This document shows, one piece after another, positions 34,696-47,520 of a stretch of 64,000 bases of DNA (its first letter is position 1; the number at the start of each line of letters is the position of its first letter). The stretch is from Steromphala cineraria (Eukaryota > Mollusca > Gastropoda > Trochida > Trochidae): the NCBI GenBank assembly GCA_916613615.1, contig OU744735.1, positions 44,482,468 through 44,546,467 on the forward strand. The letters are read 5' to 3'. The notes beneath the pieces are model-generated. The model ran no database searches. It was not told where the DNA came from and saw nothing but the letters and a program-made list of their open reading frames with translations. A program made the position numbers and the translations under genes.

Positions 34696-34960
34696 AGTAT
34701 GTTAACACAATACACTGCCTCCTCATCTTGAAGATGTTCTCTTATTCTAAGATCTACTAATCTGACGCAATAGTATTTTAATGACGTTCCAGTTGACAGA
34801 TGTGTTTAGAGGGTTATTTAATTAGTAAATCAGTTCACACGATATATCGAACAATGCATAGGTTAAACTGATTCTGTCATGAGCAGAAGAAAACGATCGC
34901 CCAACTGAAAAAAGAATCGAGAATTGGGGAAGAAACTCATTGTGTGATATTTAGGAACAT
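34696..34960. repeat. Block S, copy 1
   Basis: AACACAATA, AAGATCTACT, CAGTTCACACGA and ATATCGAACAATG occur in the same order as at 39780-40060. It lies about 1.1 kb after block R copy 2, matching the about 1.2 kb R-S spacing in the second unit. Confidence 0.7.
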
Positions 34961-34978
34961 CATAACATGATATGGTAT

Positions 34979-35338
34979 TTAAGAGGCAGTAACACGTTTT
35001 TTTTTGAATTTACTATATTTTCAATATTTGACTGATAATAATTTTTTGTAGGCTATTGCTAAATGTATTATTTTGTTAGTGTCAACAGTACACAAACAAA
35101 TCATTCATTGTCAAACAAATTATTATGAAAGATTCACAGAAAGCTCATTGGCGGCCATTTTTGTGTGAACACCTTTAGTTCATTTTGTGTAAGAAAATTG
35201 AATCGCATGGCTGAACTGTACATTATATATTTGACTTATTACCGCTTCATTTAGTTAAAATACAATTTCAATTTGAACCATTTAGTTTCATTTTTTAAAC
35301 ATTATATTCCCCCTAAAAATTTGCTACTGCTCCTTTAA
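34979..35338 (+). mobile_element. TTAA MITE, copy 3
   Basis: Bounded by TTAA at 34979-34982 and 35335-35338. The ends have drifted (AAGAGGCAGTAACACG and TTTGCTACTGCTCC), so this copy is older than copies 1, 2 and 7. The internal TGGCGGCCATTTT centre is kept. It lies between blocks S and T of the segmental duplication; no MITE lies between those blocks in the other unit. Confidence 0.84.
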
Positions 35339-35559
35339 TAACATTTCAAAATCCAACAAGGAATAATATTTGACATTAACTAAAGTGAGCCATAAATTTA
35401 TCAGTTTGTCTAAATTATTTTTTTACAATTAAACATACTTCATTTTCATTTTAAAATATATCATCTTTTACACTCGTATAGTCTTTTTATGCATGCTTTT
35501 CAATATATCCAAAGTTGTGTTGTGTTGGAAACATTTTTCGTTTTGAGTCATATGAAATT

Positions 35560-35830
35560 GCAGATTATGTAATCGAGAGGTTTCCTCTTCTATTAGACAG
35601 AAACGCGAACGCTGAGTGAGTGATAATATTACTGTCATAATCTAGATTTCTTTCAATTTCATCACTGTAGTCACTGTAGCTTAATAATTGAAATTCGGTT
35701 GTCACATCACGCACATATATTGCCTAATAAATATCAGACGTCTGTTGATCACAAACATTATTCATTTTAGAAATACTGTAATCATACATGTACAATATCA
35801 TTTCAGTGGATATAACACGGAGAACACAAT
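35560..35830. repeat. Block T, copy 1
   Basis: Shares TTTCCTCTTC, GGTTGTCA, ACATATATTG and ATCATAC-x-x-GTACA in order with 40420-40690. Similarity is low to moderate; the order within R-S-T is the main support. Confidence 0.55.
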
Positions 35831-36332
35831 GTTAAATACGTTTTAATTTTACAAATCACGTTAATTGTAAATGTAAACGTTTTTTATTTACCATTATTGT
35901 CTGGACATATTATTATAATATTTCAATGGGAACTAACAATGTTATGAGGATGCACATGTGCATCTAAATAAACTATAACAGTTATATATAAACTTGTTTA
36001 AGTTTATAGTCGTCAAAAGGATATAATAGACCAAGTAAAGACCAAATAAACTATTTGTCTATTTTCCAAAGGTTACTTTTTGATAAAGGAAATCAAAAGA
36101 ATTTCAGAAATGTGAAAATATGATTTGAAGTCGACAGTTAATCAATCAGACCCAAAGACACTGACCAAAAAAATCAATTATCAATTTTGTAAAATTTTGT
36201 CTCATTATTTCATCAAGTCAAGAATGTTCAACAAAAATGCTTTTCACATTTTATTTTGAAGGTCAATGCATATTGCACAATGAGCGAAAATTGCAACCAA
36301 TTGCATGACTTTAACCCGAATGGAAGCCGCTC

Positions 36333-36696
36333 TGAAAGGGGCAGTAGCACGTTTTTAGGGGGAATAAAAGTTGATATTAGGAAAATAAAATATTAATGGT
36401 TCCAATTGAAAAACATTGATTTAAACTTATTTGAGCAGTAATAATTCAAATATATAATGTAAAGTTTAGCTATGCGATTCCGTTTTCTTACACAAAATGA
36501 ATTAAAGGTTTTCACACAAAATGGCCGCCCATGGATTTGAGATGAATCTTCATACTTTGTCCTCTGACTATGGATTATTGGTTTGTGTTATGAGATTTTC
36601 GACACCATCAAAATAATACATTTAGCATTAACTATCAATTATCAGTGAAAATTTTAAAATATAAAATTATCAAAAAACGTGCTACTGCCCCTTTAA
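36333..36696 (-). mobile_element. TTAA MITE, copy 4 (inverted)
   Basis: Inverted copy with intact terminal repeats (AAAGGGGCAGTAGCACG to GTGCTACTGCCCCTTT). The right flank is TTAA; the left target has mutated to TGAA. Length matches the family. Confidence 0.86.
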
Positions 36697-36885
36697 AATA
36701 TAGAAATGTTATGTATACTCAAATTCTAATTAAACAATTTCAAAGAAATATCTGTCCACTTTTCTATTTCTCTAAAACTCAATACATATCTTAAATCGAG
36801 TTTTATACATCAAAAAGTTTGGAACATGTAATTAACGAGTAAACAGGTACAAATGTTGCCTGACAGTTGTAAGGAACATGTATAA

Positions 36886-37120
36886 CGATTGACAAGTTGT
36901 AAATGACTTGCTTCCACTATGGATCAATGAGCAGGAATATTGATTAAGCGTTATGGGAGCCTAATGGATTCTATTGCCTGATTAGCGATTTCAATCAATC
37001 ACCTTGTCAGACAGGAAGCCATGTCTGGTGATGATTTCAAACTCTATTGTGCTGAAAGTGGGTGCTTTGATGCGACCAATAAGCAGCATACTCCAGAAAC
37101 TTAAAGAAAAGTTTCTTGAT
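36886..37120. repeat. Block P, copy 1
   Basis: Starting at CGATTGACAAGTTGTAAATG, the first 175 bases or so differ from 47285-47460 at only about five positions; similarity then fades through CAAACTT. Upstream flanks are unrelated, so the left edge is sharp. It contains several homeodomain-like motifs (CTGATTAG, CCTAATGG, TCAATCAATCA). No shared reading frame exists: one copy has an in-frame stop. Constrained non-coding element, recent copy or repeat are all possible. Confidence 0.9.
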
Positions 37121-37689
37121 TAAAGATATATGCCGCTGAAACTTTTTATTGAAATGACTCATGAAATATTTTCGACATTATAGGCATGTTTCTCCAAAGA
37201 TTCAACTTCTTTTTTATATTTTTTTCTTTGACTTGGACAATGAAATGTTCTGAACGTGTATATGAAAGATTATGATTAACTTGTTAATCAGGAAATTAGA
37301 TTCGCAATGGGACCTTTAAATTAAAATACCTTCAATGTTTCACAAATTGAAATTGTTGTCTAGAGTTTATACCTCAACATATATTTTGAAGATTCAACAT
37401 ATCTTATAAATATCAAACTTAATCATAAAACTAATGCAAGTTCTACAATAAGAACTTCAGTACATTCAATAATACGTTGCTAACAATTTGAATGAAGGAT
37501 CATAAAGTTTGTAATTCACGACGTTAATGACTGTTCTAAAGACAAAAAGATTGGAAACAGGACATAAAACACTGTATTAGTTTATCATATTCACCTTACC
37601 TGAGCATCTTCACATAAAGCATAATTTTCTGAGCTATTGACTCAATAAGAAAAAGGTCAAAAGTAGAACTAGATGACCCCTTCTGTCAA

Positions 37690-37920
37690 TCATGCCTGAG
37701 TTAGTTCCAATTACAATGAGTCTAACACAAATGACCGGTGTACCTAATTGTCTATAGCTTGTCAACACGCACGACAGTCTCGTGCCAGTCATGCTGCCAA
37801 GGAAGTTGACAGACACATTGACAGGTCGTCGATATCTTGTTAGTGTAGATCAACTCGGGACATGTGGATAAAATAGCTAAACCTTGTTTATTGCAGCACT
37901 TAGACATGGTGGGGATTCAC
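37690..37920. repeat. Block Q, copy 1
   Basis: Shares CTTGTCAACACG, AGTCTCGTGC, TTGACAG, TGACAGGT, ATGTGGATAAA and ATTGCAG in order with 49135-49340. It is clearly related but far more diverged than block P. Small open frames overlapping it are not conserved between copies. Confidence 0.75.
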
Positions 37921-38509
37921 TTAATCCCTGAGAATGAATAACCGGCTTAAGGAAATCACTATATCTGATAAATGAATTTTATGGATATTCCTTTTAAATG
38001 GTTGGTTCCAAAATACAACATTACCCGGTGTCAGATACGAAATGTGTTTTGTAAATTTTTTATTGTACAAGCAAACTTTCTACCAATTGTTCCAACAAAA
38101 ACTACCATCAAAGGCTTTTTAAAATTAAGAATTGCCTTAACTGAAACTTGATATCTATCCTCTGATCATAAAAAATAGCATACATTTTGTAATACCAGGG
38201 TATCATATTGCTCATTTCATATAATGGTTGTTAGTGCCTATCGTCATTCTTAAAGACAAAAATTACTTAATTTGTTTCCAGAATACCTCGACAGACGGGA
38301 TACAGGGGACAGGTATGATCAGGGTACTTGAACCAATAGCTCAGAAAGTTATGTTAACGTGAACATGCTCCATGAAAGAACACATAGAGTGACAAGATTT
38401 TATGATTTAGGAAAAATGACTGAACAGTCAACAAAGTTGCAACAATCAGTTGAATGACTAGGCAGTCATGTATGTACTACATTGTGCATGGGAAGATATA
38501 AACTTCAAA

Positions 38510-38730
38510 GCTTCAGCCACCTCGCCTTAATTGTCATGTACACCGATGAAATAGATGGGGAATGTTGCAGTTGGGAAGCTTAGATCAACAGATGAACACT
38601 TCATCAGCGTGTTTGCTTTCAAGTATGTACCGAAACGTTGATTAACTTCACACTTGGTTAAATCGCATATATCTTAAGAGCTTCTGATGTGTAATGGCGA
38701 CAGGAGAAAAATCTTCTGATGCAACAAGCC
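38510..38730. repeat. Block R, copy 3
   Basis: Shares GATGAAATAGA, GGGAAGCTTA, TTCATCAGC and CGAAACGTTGATTAACTTC then ACACTTGGTTA with copy 1. It is followed by S and T as in the 33.5 kb unit. Confidence 0.8.
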
Positions 38731-39015
38731 AAGTTTGTAATTAAATAAAACATTATCTATCGTTGGATACAATACTTTTTTCACACTTCTGATATCACAT
38801 TTATCCCTTTATCATTCATGTTCAATAAATTAAGTAACACGTCATACTGGATCGTTTTTTATACATTCGGAAGTCATTTTGGAACATTGTATAGAAGTTG
38901 GCAATTGCATTACAGCTGCTATGGCCATGCATGACAGAATGACACTATAAACAAAAATCGGTAAATGACTTTCAGTGAGAGAAATGGTTGAACATGCTTT
39001 CACCTTGATGTTTCT

Positions 39016-39366
39016 TTAAAGGGGCAGTAGCACGTTTTTTGATAATTTTATATTTCAAATCTTTCACTTATAATTGTAAGTAAATGTTAAATGTATTATA
39101 TTGACAGTGTCAACAATCTCATTACACAAGCCAATCACCCATAGTCAGAGGACAAAGTATGAGGATTCACATAAAATCCATTGGCGGCCATTTTTGTGTG
39201 AACACCTTTAATTCATTTTTGTAAGAAAAAGGAATCGCATGGCTGAACTTCACGTTATATATTTAAATAATAACTGCTTCATTTACTTTAAATACATTGA
39301 CTTTCAATTGGAACCATTAATTTTCATTTTCCTGACATCACCTAATATTCCCCCTAAAAACGTGCA
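39016..39366 (+). mobile_element. TTAA MITE, copy 5 (3' end damaged)
   Basis: Starts with TTAAAGGGGCAGTAGCACG at 39016. It runs in register with the other copies until CCCCCTAAAAACGTGC, where the last dozen or so bases of the terminal repeat and the right TTAA are lost or scrambled. Confidence 0.84.
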
Positions 39367-39779
39367 CAGTAACGTTTTTGCATAACCATAAAGTAGATTA
39401 CTGCATATGTTACTTAGATGCACATGTTTAAAACATATATATGAAAATATTGAATCATGAACTTATCATAAACAAGCACGAATTCTTAAATATCTTAAAT
39501 TCAAAATATGTCTAGACTTTTACGTAATCCTTATTGAAATATATATAAATAAATAACTTAAATAACTTCCTTCAGCTCATCTTCAAAATTGAAATCAAAT
39601 TTCTTCATATTCACAAAACTCATATAAGATAGTTCTTATTTAAATAGAGATTGTCTTCATAATTCGATGTAGTACATTTTTCATGAACGTAAACAATTTA
39701 ATATATTTTATCATTTTTCAAAAATATATTGCTGTAAAACTTCCAACGTTTAGCTAATGAATATTATGAGTATAAGAAC

Positions 39780-40060
39780 ACAATAAGCTGCCCCTTCCAC
39801 TTGCAAGATCTACTCCAAACTGAGGCAGTGGCATTCTAATTACTTTACTTCAATCATTTAACGTAAGTGGTCAGAAGATCACTTGTAGCCAGTCAGTCAT
39901 TTCATTAGCTGATCAGTTCACACGACAGACAGCTGAGGCTCTATATCGAACAATGAATAGGTTGATCTGATTCTCTGATTCCTAGTGAATGAAGAGACAA
40001 TCGCCTATCTGACAAAGGATCAGGACTTTCGTGTGAATTGTGAAGAAAGTGATTGTTTGA
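39780..40060. repeat. Block S, copy 2
   Basis: Partner of 34696-34960. It has extra bases (GACAGACAGCTGAGGCTC) between the two best-conserved motifs. Confidence 0.7.
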
Positions 40061-40419
40061 CATTTTCGAATTTAATTCAAGACTATGGCTTTAATAAGGG
40101 ATGAAATCGAATCAAAGGAATGCTTGTTTACATTAATGAAAGTGAAATATGAATAAATCACGACTTCTGAATTATCTTTTTTTTTCAATAGACGACATGA
40201 TGTCTTTAACATCGTTTTCAGATGCGTTTCTGTATAATAGATTAAATAATCAAAGTTGGAAAGGAGACAATTATTTGATTTAGGAGACTTGAGATATTCA
40301 ATACTTGGCTCACTTATGCTCATAGAATCAATTTTGTCCATGCCACGGTATTGAAATCACGAGGATCAATTTATACCTCCTCTCAATTTAACATCTATTC
40401 AATTGCATCATGCAATTAA

Positions 40420-40690
40420 TGGCAGATTACATGATCGCTGATTATCGACAATTTTCCTCTTCAATTATTCTGGAAAAAAATGAACGCCGATTGAATGGTG
40501 ATTTCTTTGTCCTAGTTTTGGTTTCTCCACATATACATCATTGAAGCTACTCTAACTGAAAATTTTTAAATTGGTTGTCATTTTGCGTACATATATTGAT
40601 GAATAAATTTGAGACCTAATGGGATCCCAATCATTACAATCATACTCGTACATGTTAAGAAGAACAACTGTTTATTACTCATCATACTAT
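40420..40690. repeat. Block T, copy 2
   Basis: Partner of 35560-35830; third block of the second R-S-T unit. Confidence 0.55.
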
Positions 40691-41524
40691 TTTTGATCAC
40701 GGAGTCATGACTGATACACAGTCGTGATTTCAAAGATCATGTAAACTGTAATATTTATTGTAAACGTTTCTAGAACAATTTCTTAAATACTCACAGTCGA
40801 CGTGTTCTTTCTATTCACTATCATTGTATGAACATTTCATTTAGAACTAACATTTTAAATTTACTGCAATTTCAAAGTATTGTTCATGTTCTCGATAAAT
40901 CAAGTTTTTATACTAGAACAGTTTAATTTGCGGTCGAACATAGTTTTAATAAAGCTTCAATATTTACATTAAGGTGTTATTCTCTTGACAGCTTTATTTT
41001 TTAAATTCAATTTATCCTGTCATATTCTTATATTACGCAACCTGGATAATCTAATTGAGACCACATAACGTGAAGGTTTGAGACAGTTATCTCCTCATAA
41101 CTGTTTTAAGAGGCTTTAGCCATGTCTATGTAAGTGCAATGTGTACTCGAAAAACACTACAAGACAGACTTTCATATCAAATCATTTGCCATTTCCACAT
41201 AGGTTAGCTGGGTATGATGGCAATCACGATCTTGCGTCTTGGTTCTTTGAGATTCACTAGACACTACAGAATGAGCCATTAACTGTGTTTAATATAGGTT
41301 TTTGATTGACAATACATGGACAACAATACTCATTGTCAAATTATAATCCGTAATACATGTGAAATATTTTTATCATGTTGTGTTATAATGCCACCGTTTA
41401 TATAAATACATTGATGGCAAAATTGTAAAGGCTGACGAATTTCACCATCAAAGTCCTTTAATAGTAAGCTTGACATAAACGATTTTGAAAAACACATGAA
41501 GTAATTACAGTAAAACATTAATGA

Positions 41525-41863
41525 TTGGTAGAGGTAGAAATCATTAAACTGAAATTAACCACAGGCACGTGTACATATAAACAATTCTTTATCCTTGATC
41601 ACTTGGATCTAAATTTACAAACAGTAATTCTGGGATCCAAGGAAAAAAGGAACGATGTCCTCAATTTCCTGTTTATCTCAAAAAAGGAATATATTTACTC
41701 CCGAAAACTTGCAGAGAGGTTACCTGCTCTCGCAAAACTGAAACCCAAGTTGAATAACAATTATCAAATACATAAGCAAACACCTACACAGAATGTAAAT
41801 ATGATGCCTTTGTCTCATTTTGGTCGTCCTGCCACAGCTTATTTTCTTGATATGTCAACGTGA
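41525..41863 (+). pseudogene. Fragment of non-LTR retrotransposon polyprotein, RT C-terminal tail
   Basis: An open frame of 112 codons contains QTVILGSKEKRNDVLNFLFI, SKKEYIYSRKL and NNNYQIHKQ. The order ILG, then xxLNFLxIxxKxYIY, then a basic segment with YQIxKQ is the pattern seen at the C-terminal end of many animal LINE ORF2 proteins, after the catalytic core. No reverse-transcriptase YxDD core or endonuclease is nearby, so it is a 3' relic. The match is from memory of the family, not from a search. It lies just upstream of the 34-bp minisatellite. Confidence 0.5.
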
Positions 41864-42230
41864 CCCTTTTTTGCAACTTCTTGTATAGATTTGAAGAATG
41901 TCTTCATCACAACTTAACCGTCAGTAGCCAAATGTTGTATATCTTTGCATTACAAGTATAAGAGTGCTGTTACCAGTTCAAAAAGAAATAAAGTGATAAA
42001 AAAATTACACAACGACCAACGATCAAAACATTAAAGATGTCAGTGCTGTCGTGACTGCCATACACGTACACGTCTTGTCGTTACAGAAGTTTGTTTATTG
42101 TGTAAAGGCATTCTCGAGACAGATTTTAAGTTGCAACATTCAACAGGTTGTCATAATAAAGCCGGACATACGAGCGGGTTTGAAGTTTAAATGATTTATA
42201 TAAATGTATGTACATCAAAAACAGTCATTG

Positions 42231-43519
42231 TCCGTTTGAATGTCATGTGAGGGTAATCAATGAGTTCGTTTGAATGTCATGTAAGGGTAATCAATGAGTC
42301 CGTTTGAATGTCATGTAAGGGTAATCAATGAGTCTGTTTGAATGTCATGTAAGGTTAATCAATGAGTCCGTTTGAATGTCATGTTAGGGTAATCAATGAG
42401 TCCGTTTGAATGTCATGTTAGGGTAATCAATGAGTCCGTTTGAATGTCATGTAAGGGTAATCAATGAGTCCGTTTGAATGTCATGTTAGGGTAATCAATG
42501 AGTCCGTTTGAATGTCATGTTAGGGTAATCAGTGAGTCCGTTTGAATGTCATGTAAGGGTAATCAATGAGTCCGTTCGAATGTCATGTTAGGGTAATCAA
42601 TGAGTCCGTTTGAATGTCATGTTAGGGTAATCAATGAGTCCGTTTGAATGTCATGTAAGGGTAATCAATGAGTCCGTTTGAATGTCATGTTAGGGTAATC
42701 AATGAGTCCGTTTGAATGTCATGTTAGGGTAATCAGTGAGTCCGTTTGAATGTCATGTAAGGGTAATGAATGAGTCCGTTCGAATGTCATGTTAGGGTAA
42801 TCAATGAGTCCATTTAAATGTCATGTAAGGGTAATCAATGAGTCCGTTCGAATGTCATGTTAGGGTAATCAATGAGTCCGTTTGAATGTCATGTTAGGGT
42901 AATCAATGAGTCCGTTTGAATGTCATGTAAGGGTCATCAATGAGTCCGTTTGAATGTCATGTTAGGGTAATCAATGAGTCCCTTTGAATGTCATGTTAGG
43001 GTAATCAATGAGTCCGTTTGAATGTCATGTTAGGGTAATTAATGAGTCCGTTTGAATGTCATGTAAGGGTAATCAATGAGTCCGTTTGAATGTCATGTTA
43101 GGGTAATCAATGAGTCCGTTTGAATGTCATGTTAGGGTAATCAATGAGTCCGTTTGAATGTCATGTTAGGGTAATCAATGAGTCCGTTTGAATGTCATGT
43201 GAGGGTAATCAATGAGTCCGTTTGAATGTCATGTAAGTGTAATCAATGAGTCCGTTTGAATGTCATGTAAGGGTAATCAATGAGTCCGTTTGAATGTCAT
43301 GTGAGGGTAATCAATGAGTCCGTTTGAATGTCATGTAAGGGTAATCAATGAGTCCGTTTGAATGTCATGTAAGGGTAATCAATGAGTCCGTTTGAATGTC
43401 ATGTTAGGGTAATCAATGAGTCCGTTTGAATGTTATGTAAGGGTAATCAATGAGTCCGTTTGAATGTCATGTTAGGGTAATCAATGAGTCCGTTTGAATG
43501 TTATGTTAGGGTAATCAAT
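42231..43519. repeat. 34-bp minisatellite, 38 units, telomere-like core
   Basis: The unit is TCCGTTTGAATGTCATGTTA then GGGTAATCAATGAG (34 bp). The span of 1,289 bp equals 38 units minus the last three bases, so there is no net indel. The main variable base is in GT(T/A/G)AGGG, with rarer changes (TTCG, CAGTG, CCCTTTG). Order of the variants shows a frequent A-T-T triplet, a 102-bp higher-order period. Every frame has stops, so it is not coding. Confidence 0.95.
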
Positions 43520-46500
43520 TACTAAACATTATGTCAATTCCTGCTTCTGTTTAGTCTTTAGTGTACTGATACTGAAACACGAGGGAAATGAGAGAAATTT
43601 CGTAGATCTTATAATAGTTAGTTTTGTGGTTAAATCGTTAACACTTTCATTGAGAATAAACATATCTGTAGAAAAAAGGACTGATTTGCATACACTTGCG
43701 ATATTGGCGAAGAAAAATGGATAGCTTTGCCAACAACAATAATATTAAAAATGATTTCAGTCGTCAAAAAGTCATTTATAAAAATCTTAAGAAGTAAAGT
43801 AATTCTTTCTCACTCAAAAACATCAAATTGTATTCAGGAGTATCGCTTCTGCCATATTTTTCAACACAAAGTTAACTTAATCTCCTGAGTGAATTGAATT
43901 TAATTTCACAGGTCATTCCCTCAGCTTTCAATATCAAATAGTCTTTGACATCACTTAAAACAGAGAAAGGAATAACAGCATAGTGTGTAACACTTTTGAC
44001 AAAGAAGTATTTTATGAATTCAAGCCATCTCATTCCCATTCCTGCCTTAAATTGGAAACGATTCAATTTTGTTAATACACTATTGATTTTATGCACCCCT
44101 GCTTGTACCATTTAGATTAAAATATTATACTTATTTATTGTTTTATTCAAAAGACTTTGTTACAGCAGATTGCAAATGATCAACACCAACATATAAGAGC
44201 TTAAAGGCAAAACGTCAACCTACCAGCATAATGACTATGACAAAGACAAATTAATTACCTTCATATTAACGAATTAATTGTTATATGTAGCATTTATTCA
44301 ATTTCAATTCAGTTTAAATTTCTACTTATAATTCAATATATCAATTCACCGTCACAAAATCCTCATATTTGCTTCATTAGTATAACGTCTGTAAACAATT
44401 AAAAGATGCACATAATTGCCAAAAAATAGATTTTAATAAAAATAATATGATAAAAATTTTAAAAAGTGTCACATCATTGCACATTTGCTGTTTTATATTC
44501 CATCTTAGAGATGTAGAACGTACTCGCAACTGTAATTGAAATATGTAATGCTTCAATCAAGATATGAAACAGATATGCTATTCTCTTTATAGTACACCAT
44601 TTTATGTATGTAATGACCACAGATAGTTTGAAACCAGCTGGTATTTTAACCATTCCAAGGCTATTATTTGTCTGTATTACTCTTAAAAGAAACGCAAACA
44701 GATTCAATCATTTAGGGAAAACACAGTTAGGAAAACACTTTTAAACATGTATTGTCTATTGAAAATAGAGACACAACAGAGCAAGTGGCTTACAAAATAG
44801 ATTTAATGTCAAAAGGTCAATTTCACTTAATAGTCAAGATCTTGTACGACCTCACAAAGAGATTGTTTTTACTTGACATTCGCGTCCCATAGACTGGACA
44901 AAAGTCCTGTTGGAATGTCTTTAAATGTTCTTAAATTCTTTCCACAAGTTCCCAGTCGGACAGTCGTATTCCAAATGGGTGTGGCCATCCTAAGTCTTTT
45001 AAAACAATCACGTTTTATTCAATGCTGCTGAAACCAATGTCAAAACATGTTGTACCTGTCATGTACCCTGATACATATTAGATATTGTTGCAATCCTTGG
45101 CTGTACAGACTGGTCTCCAACTGGTTCATGGCATTGTTATGTTGTACTTCAGTTCATGGAAGCATGACTTTCTTTCAAATGTTAGAAAGTCAGTTAATGT
45201 ACTTAATAAACCACTAACATGATAACTCCGAAACATGTGAAAAAGTTTCTGGTATTTTTGTTCGGTTGTAGAATAATGAAACATAAACATACAACTTCAT
45301 TTATCATGCTCTAGAACTTCGAATACATTCAACAAATATATCAGAAATATTAAATGTCTGACGATTACTTATAACTTTTTCGTGTTTTGATGTTTCGAGT
45401 CCTCCTTGTATGCAGTGATTAGAATAGCCAATGTTTTTCGTCGTTTTGTGGCTTCTCTATTGCATCTATTAAACTTACATAAAATAATATAATTTTAATA
45501 GCTATTACATTACCAATTTGGTGTCTTACCTTCCTTTCTCACGATTAAGTAAACACCAAGAAACAAGGATTTAGTATTCAGAATTTCATATTTTACATAT
45601 TTTCATGCCAACATGGGTATTAGGTATGATATGAAAATTTTGTGTTACAGCACTATTGAATAAGCAAAATTATTATCAACATTTTTATCAAATTCAGCAT
45701 TACGCGGTATGAAAATACACATTTTAGATAAGGAAAAGGGAATTTCAGGGTAAATTAAATAATCATTGCACAAATCAAACAGTTTGCTTATATAATATAT
45801 AAGCATGTAACAAGCTAAATTGTAACTCTATTGTCTACAGAAGAGCTTATCAAATCAATGGTGTTTTTGCCATTAGCAATAAAAACCTTCTTCTTGCTCT
45901 CTAGTGAGTTGCAATAGGAACAAGAAATAACTTCAACATTCGAAACAATATACTCAGTATGCCCAGTATGCAAAATACACTTATCTGGTAGTAATGTTAT
46001 GTTGATACACCCAGTAGTAAATACAATATAGTCCCTTCAATAAAGCAGGAAAAATACCAATTCTTTCTCATTTTCCTCAAAATCAAACAGTCGTGTTTTT
46101 ATGTACAGGTTGGACGCCCTTAAATATTTCATGTGTTATTGACAGTGAGTGTGATTAAATGCCAAACTACATACAAATCAAACTGACTGTATAATAATAT
46201 CCTTAACAAAACAAGACACCTCTGTACTTGGTCCTTGGTTCTTGAACACATTTCTTCCGCACTCCCAAAAAGTCTATACTTACACTATAATCGGTCTTAA
46301 CACCGTAACACCACATGACACACTGTTACTCCCAACCTTATTCCATCAGTATTGAAGAATTCCCATGTTGAATGTAAGTTACACTGTTGGACAGGAGGTG
46401 AGAGATCAATTTAAACATCAGAAGCTTGAATTCCGTGGGGGACGTGAAGGATGAAAAGTGTTGTCTCTTCTAGAGTCTGCTTAAACTTTAATCAGCCGAT

Positions 46501-47284
46501 ACCATTATCTGACTCATACTAAGTTTCGGATTACATTGTTACAAATTACATAATCAGTGAAAATATATGTTTTCAAATTGATTTTTAATTGTGGTTTCGG
46601 GCATGTTCATCTACAAAGGAAATACACTTGATATTTTCCTTGAATGTATATATCGTGTTCTTTTTTAATAAATGAAAACAAGTTAAGTTAAAGAACGCAA
46701 TGAGGAGACATTTTAACGTTTGAAGTATTTTTTCTTATCGTCTGTATACCATTTTATTGTGTTGTGTAATTGAAACACTTTCTCAGTATAATATATTGAA
46801 ACCACGAAGGTTAAAAATGTACACGTTTAAGTTTTCAAACTCGTTAAAGTTAACTCATTAAACCTTATATGATCAACTGGCAGTTTCAATACATTAACAT
46901 AAAAATTTTAAAGTAATGTTCAAAAGTAATGACAATAATTTAAGAAATATGATAATGTAAATGCTTGATATCAAAATTTCACATTAACCCTTTTTTTACA
47001 AGTTGATGGTATCTGTCAAACTGTCTTTTAACTAAAGTAAGAAAGAAACCAACCATTCTGACAAATACTTGAAAAGAGGCAGCACTAGACGTTATCAAAG
47101 GACGTGAATTATTCTGGTAATTTCCTTTAAACATTTCATAGCGAGATCTTATCAAATATTAATTTCTCTCAAACTCATATTCCTTACAATTGTATGACGT
47201 AAACAAAGAATTCACTCGTCTATTACACACAATTAGCAGCTCTATATTAAAAATTCTTGCTCACAGTTTTCAAAGTAGATCAAG
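43520..47284. other. Non-coding stretch after minisatellite
   Basis: About 3.8 kb with no repeat block, exon or RNA gene that I can support. Short frames here (for example 43872-44111 and 44474-44707) have AT-driven composition. Confidence 0.5.
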
Positions 47285-47520
47285 CGATTGACAAGTTGTA
47301 AATGACTTGCTTCCACTATGGATCAATGAGCAGGAATATTGATTCCATGTTATGGGAGCCTAATGGATTCTATTGCCTGATTAGCGATTTCAATCAATCA
47401 CCTTGTCAGACAGGAACCCATGTCTGGTGATGATTTCAAACTCTATTGTGCTGAAAATAAGCGCTTTGATGTAAAAAGTAACCAGCATGCTTCACAAACT
47501 TTTAAAGAAAACTTTTTTGG
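47285..47520. repeat. Block P, copy 2
   Basis: Near-identical partner of 36886-37120 in the same orientation. It is followed about 1.7 kb later by block Q, as copy 1 is followed by Q about 0.6 kb later. Confidence 0.9.

Noticed and set aside
42231..43519. Interstitial telomere or CRISPR-like array.
   Set aside because: Units are directly adjacent without unique spacers, the TTAGGG match is only seven bases of a 34-bp unit, and the host is eukaryotic.
47306..47434. 42-codon frame in block P copy 2 starting MTCFHYGSMSRNID.
   Set aside because: Copy 1 has TAA in the same frame after 14 codons, so the near-identity is not explained by this peptide.
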